From: Amphiura filiformis
Taxonomy: Eukaryota; Echinodermata; Ophiuroidea; Amphilepidida; Amphiuridae
Reading direction: 5' to 3'
NCBI RefSeq assembly: GCF_039555335.1
Contig: NC_092635.1
Coordinates: 51,294,052-51,358,051 of the forward strand
DNA: 64,000 nt
Every line of letters begins with the position of its first letter. The stretch's first letter is position 1. Both the position numbers and the translations under genes were made by a program. Positions 1-11,745 of this stretch are shown piece after piece. Under the pieces are notes generated by a model. It was not told the origin of the DNA, made no database searches, and saw nothing but the letters and a program-made list of their open reading frames with translations.

Positions 1-130
1 ATTGAAATATGTGTGATACCTTGCGTATAAAAAATTAGCTTGCGATTTGACATTTTGGACTCAACGTAGCATTAAAACGTACGTTCCACCATGGTTCCAC
101 GTGGAAATAGGCTGATTTTACCTCGAGTCT
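1..130. repeat. Partial dispersed repeat, cut by the window edge
   Basis: This stretch matches a second copy at about 56683-56805: both run from an ATTGAAATATGTGT word, through a TTTTGGA...CAACGTAG block, to a GCTGATTTTACCTC end. Both family members have ACGTACGT-rich sequence nearby (2850-2930 here, 57170-57235 there), ending in a CGTTTGGAA...ATCGCAAT block. The left border lies outside the window. No coding potential is visible. Confidence 0.5.
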
Positions 131-413
131 AGGTAAAGGAAACGTAGAGAACAAGTGTTTCTCTACGAATGTTATAATCAAAATATCATGTGTTTTTTGT
201 ACAGCTGAGGGGTGGTGCAATAACTTTGTGTATCCCCGAGGTGGTGAAGTATTATAGGGGGTGGGGGGGGGGGGCAAAGATTGGTTGACAGGTCAAAAGG
301 GGGGCAAGCATTTTTTGGCAGGTCGAAAGTTGGGTGGGGAGGGCAAGGAAATTTTGGCTCAGATATTTTAGGAACATTAGGAACGCGTTCAAATATGCAA
401 AATTCCTGATCGG
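131..413. other. Non-coding sequence with a G-rich tract
   Basis: I see no gene here. The notable content is a run of G around 257-275 followed by G-rich phrases (GGGGGGCAAG type) of a kind common in the repeats of this window. Confidence 0.4.
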
Positions 414-546
414 TTATTTATGTATTTATTTATTTATTTATTTATTTAGTTATTTATTTAGTTATTTAGTTATTTAGTTATTTAGTTATTTATTTAGTTA
501 TTTATTTAGTTATTTATTTAGTTATTTATTTAGTTATTTATTTATT
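414..546. repeat. TTTA/TTAG microsatellite
   Basis: A simple tetranucleotide array. It begins as pure TTTA units and changes into alternating TTTATTTAG and TTAG units, so it is a (TTTA)n tract diversified by one recurrent T-to-G change. It has no coding content. Confidence 0.9.
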
Positions 547-745
547 CTTTGAACCATAGATGTCAAAGAAAGGATGTTCACTTGCACCTATAAGATTAGT
601 ATTTTTGAAAAGAGCTGTATTGTATTCAATCTATGTTTGCAGACATACACAGGTAATTAGTGCAATCTGCTTGTGTTGGCATGGTTGGGCGATCTATTCA
701 AACATTGTATTCATCTATTGCGATTATTACGTCACTTCTTAACTT

Positions 746-925
746 ATAGAGGCCCTGCATTCTTTTATCGATTGGCTCCAAACAAAGGATTTGAACCGGT
801 GTCCTTCACCGTAGTTATGGCGGAGTGCAGTTCAACAAAAGCATGATTGCAATCAACCACGACATTTCGGCTCACACACATAAGAAATGCACTACGATAA
901 AACCGGTTGATGAAAACAGTGCAAC
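746..925. mobile_element. MITE fragment, GAGGCCCTGCAT family
   Basis: The left arm begins TATAGAGGCCCTGCAT and continues with sequence shared with the complete element at 3432-3682, including the ATGGCGGA block, the GCATGATTGCAATC block and the CACACACATAA block. No clean matching right terminus was found (a weak AAGCCTCTATC occurs near 1097), so this copy is truncated or rearranged. Confidence 0.55.
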
Positions 926-1258
926 AGAGCATTAATGCCCAAAATTGAAAAGCTGTATAATTTATAAACAATATACACTACACATAAAAAATACTACTAC
1001 AAGGGATTTTCAACATATAAGAATCCAAACAATCAAGTACCAACATGCACAGTTTTGTCCTTATATCACTTTTGGGTTTATAACAAAATGTTTTCAAGCC
1101 TCTATCGTGATTGGCAGCTGCATAAGACATCTCTTTGATAGCTGATAATGCCCATCTATTCACCAAGTGGCCATTAACTGATGAGCACTGTCATTATGCT
1201 AATATGAAATCATTGTTTATCAACAAAGGCGAGGGACTCGTCTGTCGATATGCTCAAA

Positions 1259-2378
1259 CCATGGAGGTATATAAATAAATGGAGAATGATCGCCAGAATT
1301 CTAATCTCTTAAGTGGAGATTATCCGATTACCTCTATTCAATGAGTCACCAAACTTGAATGACTAGCCACTTCAGCCAAGCTATTGATCTCCACGATGGT
1401 TATGAGACTCTACCATGGTTCATTGATCGTTACTCCCAAAATTTCCTCATAGGAATTGACCCTATATTGACCCGTACCGGAAGGCTTGTAAAAGAGACTG
1501 TATAATGACGTCAGCTAGTCAATTAGCTGTTCAAAGTCGCCAGTTTTGATAGCTTATAGTTTCAATGTATGATTGTGCGAAAACCCGATGAAATTTGGAT
1601 GTTCTGTTCTCAAGTTATGAAACTGTTTTCAACACTAGTTGTGCCGTAACTTGACAAATATACTTAGTTTTCATGTTCATATATTAAGCTTTTAAGGGGT
1701 CTGAGGGAGTTCAAATATAGTGCAAATGAAAGCAAAACGTTTTTACCTTCCGATTGTGAAAAAATTATGTTGGGCCAATTTGGGCCAATTGAGTTAAGAG
1801 CGAGTAAAATTTACCGGAAGTACTTCGGAATTCAGCTAAAATCTTTTCATCATCATTAAACTTCTCATTTTATAATAAATAATTATCAGTATTTAGGCCT
1901 AAATGATTATTAATATTATTAGGGGCCATCATTTTTTCTCTGGAGGGGGGGTTCCAAATAGGCCTATGCGGGGCGGGGGTCATAACTTTTGGAAAGAAAA
2001 ATAGGGGTCATAGCCTAATTTAATTTTTCAAGAATCATGACCAAAATGTAGGGGGTCACAATATGACCACAGATATAGGCCTACAGATAGGGTGTTTATT
2101 TTATTCAAAAAGAATGATTTCAACGCAATTTTTTGGCGAAAATGACATTTTGATATTAAATTTTCTGAAACATGAGCACTTTCCAATAAACATTATAAGT
2201 AACTGCATTTAGCACCCCATTGAAATAAATGACCAGTGAAACAGACTTAACAATGTAATCAGCTTAGCATAATCAATATCCCCTGAAATTGCCTATTCAA
2301 CAATAATTGGTCATAACCAACGTAGTACAAAAGATGCTTGGCTAGATCATTCTCCATTTATTTATATACCTCCATGCC
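1259..2378. mobile_element. 1.1-kb segment bounded by a 32-bp inverted repeat
   Basis: A word starting CATGGAGGTATATAAATAA at about 1260 recurs as its exact reverse complement ending near 2377, 32 bp long. The interior has no open frame of note; it holds AT-rich sequence and GGGGGTC-rich phrases near 1940-2060. No convincing target-site duplication is visible, so the element class is unknown. A non-autonomous DNA transposon is the simplest reading. Confidence 0.5.
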
Positions 2379-2386
2379 CTGACCAA

Positions 2387-2480
2387 ACTACGATGCGTAC
2401 GCACACTGCAGGGCAAAGAACAATGGAAATTGTCATAATTCGCGCGCATACTGCCGGGCAATGACGTCACATGTCAAGTG
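2387..2480. repeat. Dispersed repeat shared with 15782-15850
   Basis: The block with an ACAATGGAAATTGT core and flanking GCGCGCATACTGCC words is matched in inverted orientation next to exon 2 of gene A (15782-15850). It lies directly before the Pol III-type unit at 2551-2650 and could be part of the same retroposon. Confidence 0.5.
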
Positions 2481-2550
2481 GTCTATACCCGATCAATGTT
2501 GGAGTTGTCTATAGCCTATATGTTTAAAATTCAATATGGCTACCGAACTG

Positions 2551-2650
2551 TCATGTGGTCCAGTGGATTAGTGCGCTGGACTTCTGTATTCTGTATGTAG
2601 CAGCGGCGTGGGTTCGAGGCCCACCTGTGCCGAACTGAAATTCCTTTTTT
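2551..2650 (+). ncRNA. tRNA-derived Pol III unit (SINE-like)
   Basis: An A-box-like word (TGGTCCAGTGG) near 2564 is followed by a canonical B box (GGTTCGAGGCC) near 2613. The B box lies in a perfect 5-bp T-arm stem, GTGGG/CCCAC. The D-arm also pairs (GTCCAG/CTGGAC), and a TTTTTT terminator follows near 2645. The acceptor ends do not pair and the anticodon region is too long and irregular for a functional tRNA, so I read it as a tRNA-derived SINE or tRNA pseudogene. Confidence 0.6.
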
Positions 2651-3431
2651 AAATTTAATATTAGGGAAATGAGACTGGGCGAATTTATGTATGACGTAGA
2701 GAGGATTAAGATCCCTTTATTGATCCCTGCCCCCCACCGACTACCCCGGGCTGATTTCATGCAAAACAAATCACCAGATGACTGACTATAGGACATAGCG
2801 CCACAACACGAGCGTTGGTAAAGTATGTGGCCTCACTGCAATACATAGCTACGTAAAAACGTACGTGTTAACGTACGTAAAAACGTACGTCCTACGTCTA
2901 CGTTTGGAAAATCGCAATCTCTCTATTCCGCAAAAACCAACTTAAGCGGTGAGTTCCTTCGAACGAGACAGATTTGGCCTAGAAAAACGTCATGAAATGA
3001 GATGTGCCCGCTATGAGAAAAGGGACTATAAACGCACTCAATGGACAGAACGTATACTGTTGTTGTTCACAGAAAAAAAAACTCTAAAAAGTATTAAAAA
3101 TTTAATGGTTTTTAAACATATGGATAAAATCAGCCGCTTCTTTTTTATATATTAGTAAATTGTGGTATTACAATTCATATGTATATCAATATCATGAGAA
3201 ATATTGGGCCTAAAAATAAATAAATAATTTGAGCTTAGAATTTCATCTGAGACTAGCATATAAACCGTAGTCCACAAACTCATGCAGCTATTATAGTTTC
3301 AGTTGGATGAAATATTACAAAGCAAACGCATAGTAACAAAAGTGTGCATATTGTTATGCAGCATTGTTATGGTAAATGATAGTACAACTCATTGTTGCTA
3401 ACTTGCTAATGTCAAACTTGTCAAAGTGATT

Positions 3432-3682
3432 GTTATAGAGGCCTTGCATGTGACGTATCATCCCGTAAATATGGCGGACTACTCAAATGCATTCAGCAAA
3501 AGCATGATTGCAATCTACCGTGACAGTTCGTCCCACACACATAACCATGCACTACGATCAAATAGGTTGATGACAACATTTGATTGAATGGACTACACTC
3601 CGCCATAACTACGGTGAAGGACACCGGTACAAATCCTTTGTTTGGAGCCAATCGATAATTTGATGCAGGGCCTCTATTGTAT
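3432..3682. mobile_element. MITE with GAGGCCYTGCAT inverted ends
   Basis: The ends are TATAGAGGCCTTGCAT on the left and ATGCAGGGCCTCTATT on the right, an imperfect terminal inverted repeat about 250 bp apart and flanked by TA-rich sequence. The interior matches the fragment at 746-925. It is non-coding and non-autonomous. Confidence 0.75.
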
Positions 3683-3918
3683 GATGAGAGCATGGTATAG
3701 TAGTGTCCGCTTCATTTACCTGTGTCATCAGCCAAACGGGGGGAGAACACATACGCTTCAAACGGGGGAAGAACACGTACGAGGCTGAACTTTACCCACA
3801 CAATTTCTCCTTTTTAAGGAGAAATACGAAATAAAAAATTGCAACAAGTGTCAACTTATAATGTAATAATTATTCTCTTCAAATAGAGATAAACTTCTTT
3901 TTGCAATAGACCTGACCT

Positions 3919-4584
3919 TTAAGGGATCTAGAATGAGCGTTTATTGCGTTTCGACAGTATTTTTTGTGGGACATGAGAGCACCTCAGTCCTATCGAATTG
4001 CATTCTGAATACGAAGCATGTCTTTCTGATATCAAATAATTTTCATTTTTGAAAATCACAATATAATACAAATTTTATGACAAATTATAAAAATTTGATA
4101 TTTTTCAAATTTTTGATATATAACAGTCCTCGAAGTAAATTATATAAATCTAATGATATATTTTAAAGTGTATGTAGCTGGGAGGAAAAGCCGACGGTCA
4201 ATTGAAAATTTTGACCTTTCATATTGAAGATATGGATTTTTTTCCCAAAAAGACCTAATTTTTTTTTGGTTTTTTGAAAAAAAAATCCATATATTCAATA
4301 TGAAAGGTCAAAATTTTCAATTGATCGTCGGCTTTTCATCCCACCTACATACACTTTAAGTATAAATCATCCGATTTATAAAGTTTACTTCAAGTATTGT
4401 TAAATATCAAAAATATCAATTTTAATGATTTGCCATAAAATGTGTATTACATTGCGAATTTCAAAAATCAAAATTATTTGATATCAGAAGGACATTCTTC
4501 GTATTCAGAATGCAATTCGATATGTCTGATGTGCTCTAATGTCCCACAATAAATACTGTCCAAACGTTCATACCCCTTCCTTAA
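3919..4584. mobile_element. Fold-back element, TTAA family A, copy 1
   Basis: A 666-bp element bounded by TTAA (3919-3922 and 4581-4584). It is almost one long palindrome: each arm of about 300 bp carries the same words in order (GACAGTATT, GGGACATGAGAGCAC, TCGAATTGCATTCTGAATACG, TATTTGATATCAGA, AAAAGCCGACG, GACCTTTC), with a short A/T-rich loop near 4250. The same family recurs at 11746-12402, 26985-27178 (half), 28680-29017 (half), 40492-41245 and 54222-54883. TTAA duplication points to a piggyBac-type source, but no transposase is present. Confidence 0.85.
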
Positions 4585-4774
4585 GGTAGCTATGAATAAT
4601 TAATCAGGTTACATCAAATATTCGATGTCAAATATTCGGAGTCTGGTGCGGCCTTTATTGCTGTCCTATAAAGCTGTATCGAAGGGTAATTTTATCAAAA
4701 ATATGGACCCATATCTAAAAAGAATTTTGGTTACTTAAGGTCCAATAATACTTAATAAAGATTTTACGTTAGGG

Positions 4775-4988
4775 ACCGTTCACAAAACTTGTAAGGGGGG
4801 GCCTGATGTAAAAAAATTCATCGCTTTACAGACCTCAAAAATTTCAGGGCCCCTTTTTGACATGAAAATTTTGAGTCAACCCCATGGAAAAGCATATAAA
4901 CTTAATTTTTCCAGGAAAATTTGAGGTCATTTTTTCAGCCCCCCCTTTTTGCATCAGACCCCCCCCCCAACAAGTGTTTGTGAATGGT
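4775..4988. mobile_element. Short MITE, ACCGTTCACAAA inverted ends
   Basis: An ACCGTTCACAAAACTTGT terminus on the left is mirrored by ACAAGTGTTTGTGAATGGT on the right, with C-rich and G-rich inner arms. Only about 214 bp and non-coding. Confidence 0.65.
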
Positions 4989-5139
4989 ATAGTACGTACA
5001 TGTATATCACCTTGATTTTTCACTGGGTGGGGACTGAACTTCACTGAAGGATATTGAGATCAAGGATCATCTTAGCCTAGGTCGGATGAGGTAGGCCTAT
5101 ATAATGCACAATACTAAAAATCCATTTTCACTTATTACA

Positions 5140-5745
5140 ATATTACCAAAAGACCAAAACATTTTAATTTACACGCAATAGTACAGAATGTATGAAACTA
5201 CAAATATATCAACCAATACATGACCAAAATAAGTGCTACAAGGTTTTACAAATTTTAATGGAAGATACAACATTTTGGGACATGGCCAAAATAGGCGCTA
5301 CAAGCTGCTACAGGCGCTACAAAGTTATAATAACGATAAAATAGAATAATAACAACAATGAAATTAAGGAAGATGCAGCATTTTGGGATGTGGATAATGT
5401 ACATTAAAAACTACCCTGTTTACACAGTTTAATCCAATGATCATTAACTTATATTATTTGACTTTAACTTATATTAATTAACTTTAAACCTGTGGCCTGT
5501 TAATTTTGTTGGAACTTTTATATATTTTACTTGTATCTCACACGAGATCCAGGCCCACTCTCTGGCTTGTTGTTGTTTGCAGTGCATCTGTTGTTTGCCC
5601 TTATATTAATTGAAAAGTTTGATGTGGATGGATATTCATTAACAGATTTATCAATCAATACTTTTCTTTCCTTTTCACTAAAACGTTTACATAACATAGG
5701 CCTAATGAAATCCATCGCCAATAAAAAAAAATCACACTGCACTTT
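5140..5745. repeat. Dispersed repeat shared with the 9.1-11 kb region
   Basis: Phrases such as AAACTACAAATATAT, GCGCTACAAAGTTATAATAA, GATGCAGCATTTTGGGATGTGG and GGATATTCATTAA occur in the same order at 9280-9600 and 10140-10700. Shorter versions occur in the 31-34 kb array. There is no credible coding sequence; this is an old locally amplified repeat. Confidence 0.6.
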
Positions 5746-5747
5746 CC

Positions 5748-6973
5748 AGCAAACACAAAAATTATCTTAAATTGTTTATTAAAAAAGTATTTTTTAATAA
5801 TAACATTTAAATGCCGTGTTATATATATAAAGGTCATGAAAATGTATTTGAAATGTTATTGTTATATATTTTGGGCAAACATTTTTGCAAAATATTTTGT
5901 CAACACTTGCATAAGGCCCATTCCATGTCAACTCCAGGGATGTGCACCGCAGCACCTCTTCAATTTGTTTCTTTTTCTGTGAGGTGGTAGATATTGATGA
6001 GAAAGTAAAATCCTGAAAATTTGAGCTGCATACTCCATTTCGTTTTTCCGTGGCATCAATTTGAAATTTTAGGTCAGCGTAAAAAATGTGTCCACGCGAA
6101 AAGACGATGTTGGAGTCCATAAATGTATAAACACCCTTTTGATTTTGCATGTATAATGATTTAATGTACAACTCTATGGAGAAGGCAAAACTAACTGATG
6201 TGTTAAAGACATCGAGACCCAAAGCCAATATCTCTCAGAAATGTTGTCCAAGAACATATCTTCAACATACCTGAAGTTGATGGGGGGGCAAATTGTCTGA
6301 CATTGGTTTTCAGGGGGTCAAATGTAAAAAAGTGGTTTTGTATGGGTAATATCTCAGCTAAATGTATTATAATATGCTCAATATTGGAGAAGAGTAATGT
6401 CCTACCAAAGGGCTCTGACTGGCAAAAAAATGGACGCTAAAATTATTTTTACTTTTGGAGTTCTGACCCCCCCAAAGTTGGTCCTGGTTGGACGAAGTTG
6501 CATTTTGAGGGCCCTATATCTTTTAAAGTAAAGGAGTTACAAGTTTTCTGATAGAAGATTTGAATTCTACACCAAAAAGTACCCCAGGATACATACTTTT
6601 CAAAGTTTTAAAGGGTTCCCTTTATACATTTATGGACCTCCAAACATCGTCTTTCGCGTTGCGACACATTTTTTACGCTGACCCCCCTAAATTTCAAATT
6701 GATGCCACGGGAAAAACGAAATGGAGTATGAAGCTCAAATTATCGGGATTTTACTTTCTCATCAATATCTACCAACACAAAAAAAAAAAAAAAAATTGAA
6801 GAGGTGCTGCGGTGCACATCCCTGGAGTTGACATGGAATGGGCCATAACACATTCTGTTTAGAATGTTTTCCCATCAGGTTTTCAAAAATGAGATTTGAA
6901 TGTTATTAAACCACAGGTTTTTCTACCCTTTACATAACCAGACATTTAAACGTTTTACGTTATATGTTTGCTG
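5748..6973. mobile_element. MITE with CAGCAAACA ends, split by a nested element
   Basis: The outer ends CAGCAAACA (5748) and TGTTTGCTG (6973) form an inverted repeat. The halves carry the family words ACATTTAAATGCCGTGTTATATA and, on the other side, AACCAGACATTTAAACGTTT, as in the uninterrupted relative at 30749-31034. The middle is occupied by a different element (5915-6844). Confidence 0.7.
5915..6844. mobile_element. 930-bp fold-back element nested in the CAGCAAACA MITE
   Basis: Begins GGCCCATTCCATGTCAACTC and ends with its exact reverse complement; the inverted arms extend about 250 bp with slight divergence. The host sequence is duplicated as ATAA on both sides (5911-5914 and 6845-6848). 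Removing the element and one ATAA recreates the uninterrupted family sequence seen near 30900. Open frames in the arms are only mirror images of each other and do not resemble a protein. Confidence 0.85.
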
Positions 6974-7936
6974 AAGGTGCACGATAGCCCCTTCTTCCAA
7001 CTAATAAGTTTATTTTGAAATTTATCAACAGGACCAATAGCTTGTTTTTTTTACCATTGTTTACAGTCAATGAAATAATCTTCTGACAAATAAAACAAGG
7101 AAATCAAGAATGGTTCAAGGACATCAAAGCCAACCAACCATCTCTCAACAAAGACAGGGGTCGGTTCAAACTTTCAGGAGTCTACGAGTCTGTTATCAGG
7201 TCAAAGGTCAAGAAAATCTCGACCTGATACAGTCACTCACTCGCTGATGAAAGATGGAGTACCATCTGAAAATTCTGAGGTAGGAATTATTTCCTTGTGT
7301 TTGGATCAAAAGTTTAAATCAAAATCAAGAATGGTTAAGTTGTCAGCGTTTACACCCATTTGCAAAGACCTTTTGCACTGCCCGATTTGGCACAGTAGTT
7401 CTTTTTCCGTGATCGGTCAGCCATTGCGAAAGGTCTTTGCAAAATCGTGTAACTAGTGTAGTAGTGTATCACATTTTTAGTATAATGAAATGATTTACCC
7501 AATCTTGAGGAATAACACATGTATCAGGCCCGTAGCCAGGATTTTTTTGTGGGGGTGCTGATTTTGAAAAGTGGACTTTTTTCCAAAGGGGGGGGCAATT
7601 CTGTGAAAAGTGGACTTTCTTCCCCAAATTTAGATTTTTTTAAACCAAAAAAGCTTAAAAAATCAAATTTTTTGGCTCGCTGTGCTCACAAATTCTGAAA
7701 TTTTTGGACTTTTTGTATACTTTTGCAAATTTGTACCAAAAATCTGGGTACAGGCCTGACATGTATCCAGAATAAGATTGAACAACATATCATTTATCAG
7801 TGGCGTATAGATTGTGGGGATGAGGTTGTGGACAATTTCTTGAAGTAGGCCTATAGTGACTGCAGTGCCCACCTTTTGGCGACCGAATAAGTGTATGGTA
7901 CAAAAGCGCGCGAAGCAGGCGAAAAATTTTGGCATA

Positions 7937-8262
7937 TTAAGGTGGTACTTCACCCCTAGATAAATTTGTGATTATTTTTGCAATTTTCTAAAAAATAATA
8001 ACACACTGGTAACAAAAATTATGTATATTATAGGGGCAAGGAATCCAGTTACTACACTGGAATTTCAGTGACTCAAGACAAGCATGTACCTAATTTCTTA
8101 ACATATATAATGGACCACTTGTCTTGAATCACTGAAATTTCAGTAATAATTGGATTACTTGCCCCAATAATATACATAACTTTTGTTACCAGTGTGTAGT
8201 TATTTTTTGAGAAAATGCTAAATTAGTCACAAAATTTATCAGGGGGTGTAATACCACCTTAA
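7937..8262. mobile_element. TTAA family B fold-back MITE, copy 1
   Basis: A 326-bp palindromic element bounded by TTAA, with ends TTAAGGTGGTAC and its complement. Arms carry TATGTATATTATAGGGGCAAG and its mirror. Related copies: 16861-17218, 49804-50166, 54943-55301. Non-coding, probably piggyBac-type by its TTAA target. Confidence 0.85.
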
Positions 8263-8279
8263 GCTCAGCTAAACTGAAA

Positions 8280-8460
8280 TATGGTGCAAAAGTGGAATAA
8301 ATTTGTGCGGAGCGCGCAAAAATTGGCCCTTTTTAGGCTAAAATGGTCAAGTATGAGGTTAATTTGGTCAGAGACCCACATACAGGTGTCAACATGGGGA
8401 ATGATTGTTTGGACCACCCACTATCAAAATATTGGGGTGTTTTCCCCCCCCCCCCCCATC
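8280..8460. repeat. Dispersed repeat shared with 51530-51690
   Basis: Words such as TGAAATATGGTGCAAAA, GGAATAAATT, CCCACATACAGG and TCAACAT...GGG recur in order at 51530-51690. It abuts a TTAA family B element here. No gene is seen from here to about 9060. Confidence 0.5.
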
Positions 8461-9079
8461 CCCCTGCACACCGACACCGCCTGGCTAATAATTATTTGGT
8501 GCAGCAGAGACACTAAAATGAATACATGGGATCGATACACGTGAATTGCTATGCACGATTTTGATATCAGACGAAAATCTTCGTATACCGGGTTAGAAAA
8601 TGATGAATATCTCCCGTAAATGATTTTTTCTCAAGAAACCAGATGTGGTCTCATACACTTGAAAATACGTGTTGAACAGATATGATAGTCGCTAGAATGC
8701 GCTTTGAAAATTGGCCGTGCGCTTTGAACTCAAAATTTGACCAAAACTCTAATTTTATATTGCGTTGGTCCTGTAGCGTGTAGCGTGGTACTACAGCGTG
8801 TAGTACAGCTGCACTCACTACTAGACAGTATAAAAGTCGATGACCATTGACCTCAATGGGGTATACAAGCTTATTCACGCACAACCAAGATCAATTACCC
8901 GGCTATTGTGTGTAGCCTTAGTCATGTCCCTCGACTAATTCTTCGTCTCAAAGAGCTTCAAAGGTCTGAACCAAATGGCCAATCGTGGCTGTGGATTCAA
9001 CCTACCATGGCGATTTATGCCATGAAGATATAGGGTCGATGACACTGTGCCCTGGATCTATGCCTATGACATTTATAAC

Positions 9080-10960
9080 ACTATTTCACTGTTTATTTAT
9101 TAGCATTTTTTAAAAGTAGCAATAACATTGTAAATCAGATGAGTGTCATTTAATCTAATGTGTAGGCAAGAGAACACTTGTCCCATGCATGACACCGAAA
9201 AACACTAAAAATCAGGATTGTCAGTTTCTGATCCTACAATATTTTGAATGTTATTACAAATCAAGACACAAAATCATTTCAACTTATGTACATTATAACA
9301 GAGAATGTGTAAAACTACAAATATATTAACCAATAAATGGCCCAAATAGGTGCTACAAAGTTATAAAGCAACATTTTTTAACATGGCCCAAACAGGCGCT
9401 ACAAAGTTACAATAACAATAAAATAGAATGACAATGAAATAAAGGCGGATGCAACATTTTTGGATGTGGATAATGTGCATTAAAATATACCCTGCTTACA
9501 CACAGTTCAACCAAATGATTACCTTTTGAGTTGAACAGCTGATCAAACTTGGTTGTGGACGGATTATTCATTAAAAATATTTTTAATATCTTTTTCTTTC
9601 ATATTTAAAACTCATTTCCATTATCATTTCAATCACACTTATTGCAGATGCCGGAGTATAAGGAAATATTGAAATAACTGCCGGCCTCAACAGGTAAATT
9701 AAATTACTATTACATTACCGTACATTCCTACAACTTGCAAACAATCTTTGGCTTCCAGTGCATATTGAACATTAACTTTGTAAAAAGAAAAACAAATCTA
9801 TTTGTATGGAAATGTTACAACATGGCTTTAAAATTTCTTTTTTTTTTATTTACAATTAAGAAATATAAGGATCAGACTTATTAGTATATTTAGAAAATAA
9901 ATATTGTAATTCACATGAGTGTAATTTCATTTGCTAGTTGCTACTTTGCTTAGGAACACTTACACTGTGTACTCAAGTCCCATGCCCCCCCCCCCCCCCA
10001 CACACACACACACACAATTTATCAGCACCATGACAATGAACATTAGAAAATAAACAATGAAAATCGGAATTGTCAGTTCCTGATCCTCTAAATATTTTCA
10101 GTAGTGTGCTTACAAAACAAGATACACGACATTTCATACATTCATGTAATAATAGAAGAGAATGTGATGGCTAAAATATGTGTTACGAAGTTATAATAAT
10201 GATACAATAGAATAACAAACTGCTTAAAAGGGCATTTCGTGATCCACAGCCTCATCCCCACTTTTCTCAAAAAAAGTTGAGATTTTATATCACTGGAAAC
10301 CTCTGGCTACATAATGTTTATGTACAAAATATTTCTTGCAGATTAATTGGTTTAGCAAAGATATTGTGAAATTTGAATTTCGTTCTGGTGCACCAGAACA
10401 AAATTACAACGTATTGTCTATGGAGCAGTGTAATACACATAATCATGCATAACTCGCAAACGCAATATTGGAATCAACTGAAATTTTAGGAACATGCTTT
10501 TTTCGTGGATATGTACTGAAAAATGTCATAAAAAGAGGATGCTAGGATCACGAAATACTCCTTTAAGGAAGATGCAACATTTTCCCATGTGAATAACAAG
10601 TACATTAAAAGGCCCCATGCAGTTTAATAAAATGATCATTACCTTTTGAATTGAACAGCTGATCAAATTTGGTTGTGGACGGATATTCGTTAAAATATTT
10701 TATAACCATTTTTTTTTTCATGTTTAAAATGACTACATAATATAATGTTCACAATGAAACTCGTCTCAATATCATTAAAATCACACTTATTGCATATGTT
10801 TGAGTTCAAGAAAAGAAAATAACTTCCAGCCTCAACAGGTTCTTTACTAACAGTAACATTCATATACATCTTGCAAATAATTTTTTGCTTCAAGTGCATA
10901 TTGAACATTACTTTATAAATAACTGATACAAAACTGGGTCATTCTATTTTGTCTACCTGT
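9080..10960. repeat. Two diverged tandem copies of a roughly 0.8-kb repeat
   Basis: The first copy covers about 9080-9890 and the second about 9900-10960. Both hold, in order, a TGAGTGT..ATTT start, a GGA.TTGTCAGTT.CTGATCCT block, a GCTACAAAGTTATAATAA-like block, a GATGCAACATTTT block, and a GAACAGCTGATCAAA..TGGTTGTGGACGG block ending CCTCAACAGG. The second copy is longer because a TTAA-flanked MITE is inserted in it. A CCCC then CACACA simple tract sits at 9984-10016. Confidence 0.65.
10224..10566. mobile_element. TTAA-flanked MITE (CATTTCGTGATCC ends)
   Basis: Ends AAAGGGCATTTCGTGATCC and GGATCACGAAATACTCCTTT form an imperfect inverted repeat, with TTAA on each side (10224-10227, 10563-10566). 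The first copy of the surrounding tandem repeat (near 9430) lacks it and shows the uninterrupted site. A partial relative lies near 41767-41840. Confidence 0.75.
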
Positions 10961-11050
10961 ATGTAGAAACCTCAAGAGAAACTGGTTCTTGAACATTCAT
11001 AAGTTCATCTGGCCTTTCCAGAACCCTTTGGGCTTCTTCATAAAACCATT

Positions 11051-11308
11051 TGTGATGCGATCAAGCAAAATCAGTCCGAACTCGGAAATATTGATTTCGA
11101 GATAGCGCCAAAGAAAGGTAATATTTCCTTTTGTTTCCTGTTGTTTTGGAAACTCTTTAATTACTCATATATTTGGAACTGGTTGTTCAATTTCAATGGA
11201 GTTGTCTGCACAATGCAGCTTTTTATGCTTTTTACTATCATATAAGAAAATCAAAATTTAATGTTTCCGAGTCCGAGTTCCGACTGATTTTGTTTGATAG
11301 CATCACAT
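11051..11308. mobile_element. MITE with TGTGATGCGATCAA inverted ends
   Basis: The left arm (TGTGATGCGATCAAGCAAAA, then TCAGTCCGAACTCGG) is mirrored on the right (CCGAGTTCCGACTGATTTTG, then ATAGCATCACA). About 258 bp and non-coding; the open frame inside it merely follows the arms. Confidence 0.7.
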
Positions 11309-11745
11309 TTATGGTTCTACATACAAGACAGCTAAGTAACATATCTGTGGAACATATTTAAGGTTCTATTTAGCACAAGTTTTTCTAAGAGTGTATTATT
11401 CTGAGGCAATCTGAGCCTGGCTTTGCAAGTGGTAAACAACCATGTGATCAACACATAAATCTCATGCCAGTAGTCCAGTACCATTGTAGTCTACATGTAT
11501 ATCAGATACAAAAATATCAGATCCCAACAACCAAGCATTGACACACACCTACAAGCAATCCACACCCCACCCAGTGCCCCTCTCTCTCTGCTCTCTGAAA
11601 CACACCCACACACCTCCTGTTCATATTAGCCCCCCCAAAAAAAAAAAAACCCCAAAAAGAAAAGCCCAATTGTTTGCTTGCCCTTCACCGATTGACCCAA
11701 AATTGGCCAAAATCAGGGCTGACCCTTTGGTCAACAACATTTTTC

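Noticed and set aside
2551-2635. Functional tRNA gene
   Set aside because: The acceptor stem does not pair and the anticodon region is irregular, so only a tRNA-derived unit is claimed.
5794-6228. 144-codon open frame on the minus strand
   Set aside because: It lies in the arm of the nested fold-back element and its counterpart appears mirrored in the other arm (6560-6799).
7085-7280. Possible isolated exon with a GAG|GTAGG donor-like end
   Set aside because: There is no matching acceptor, no recognisable protein and no partner exon; a chance frame is more likely.
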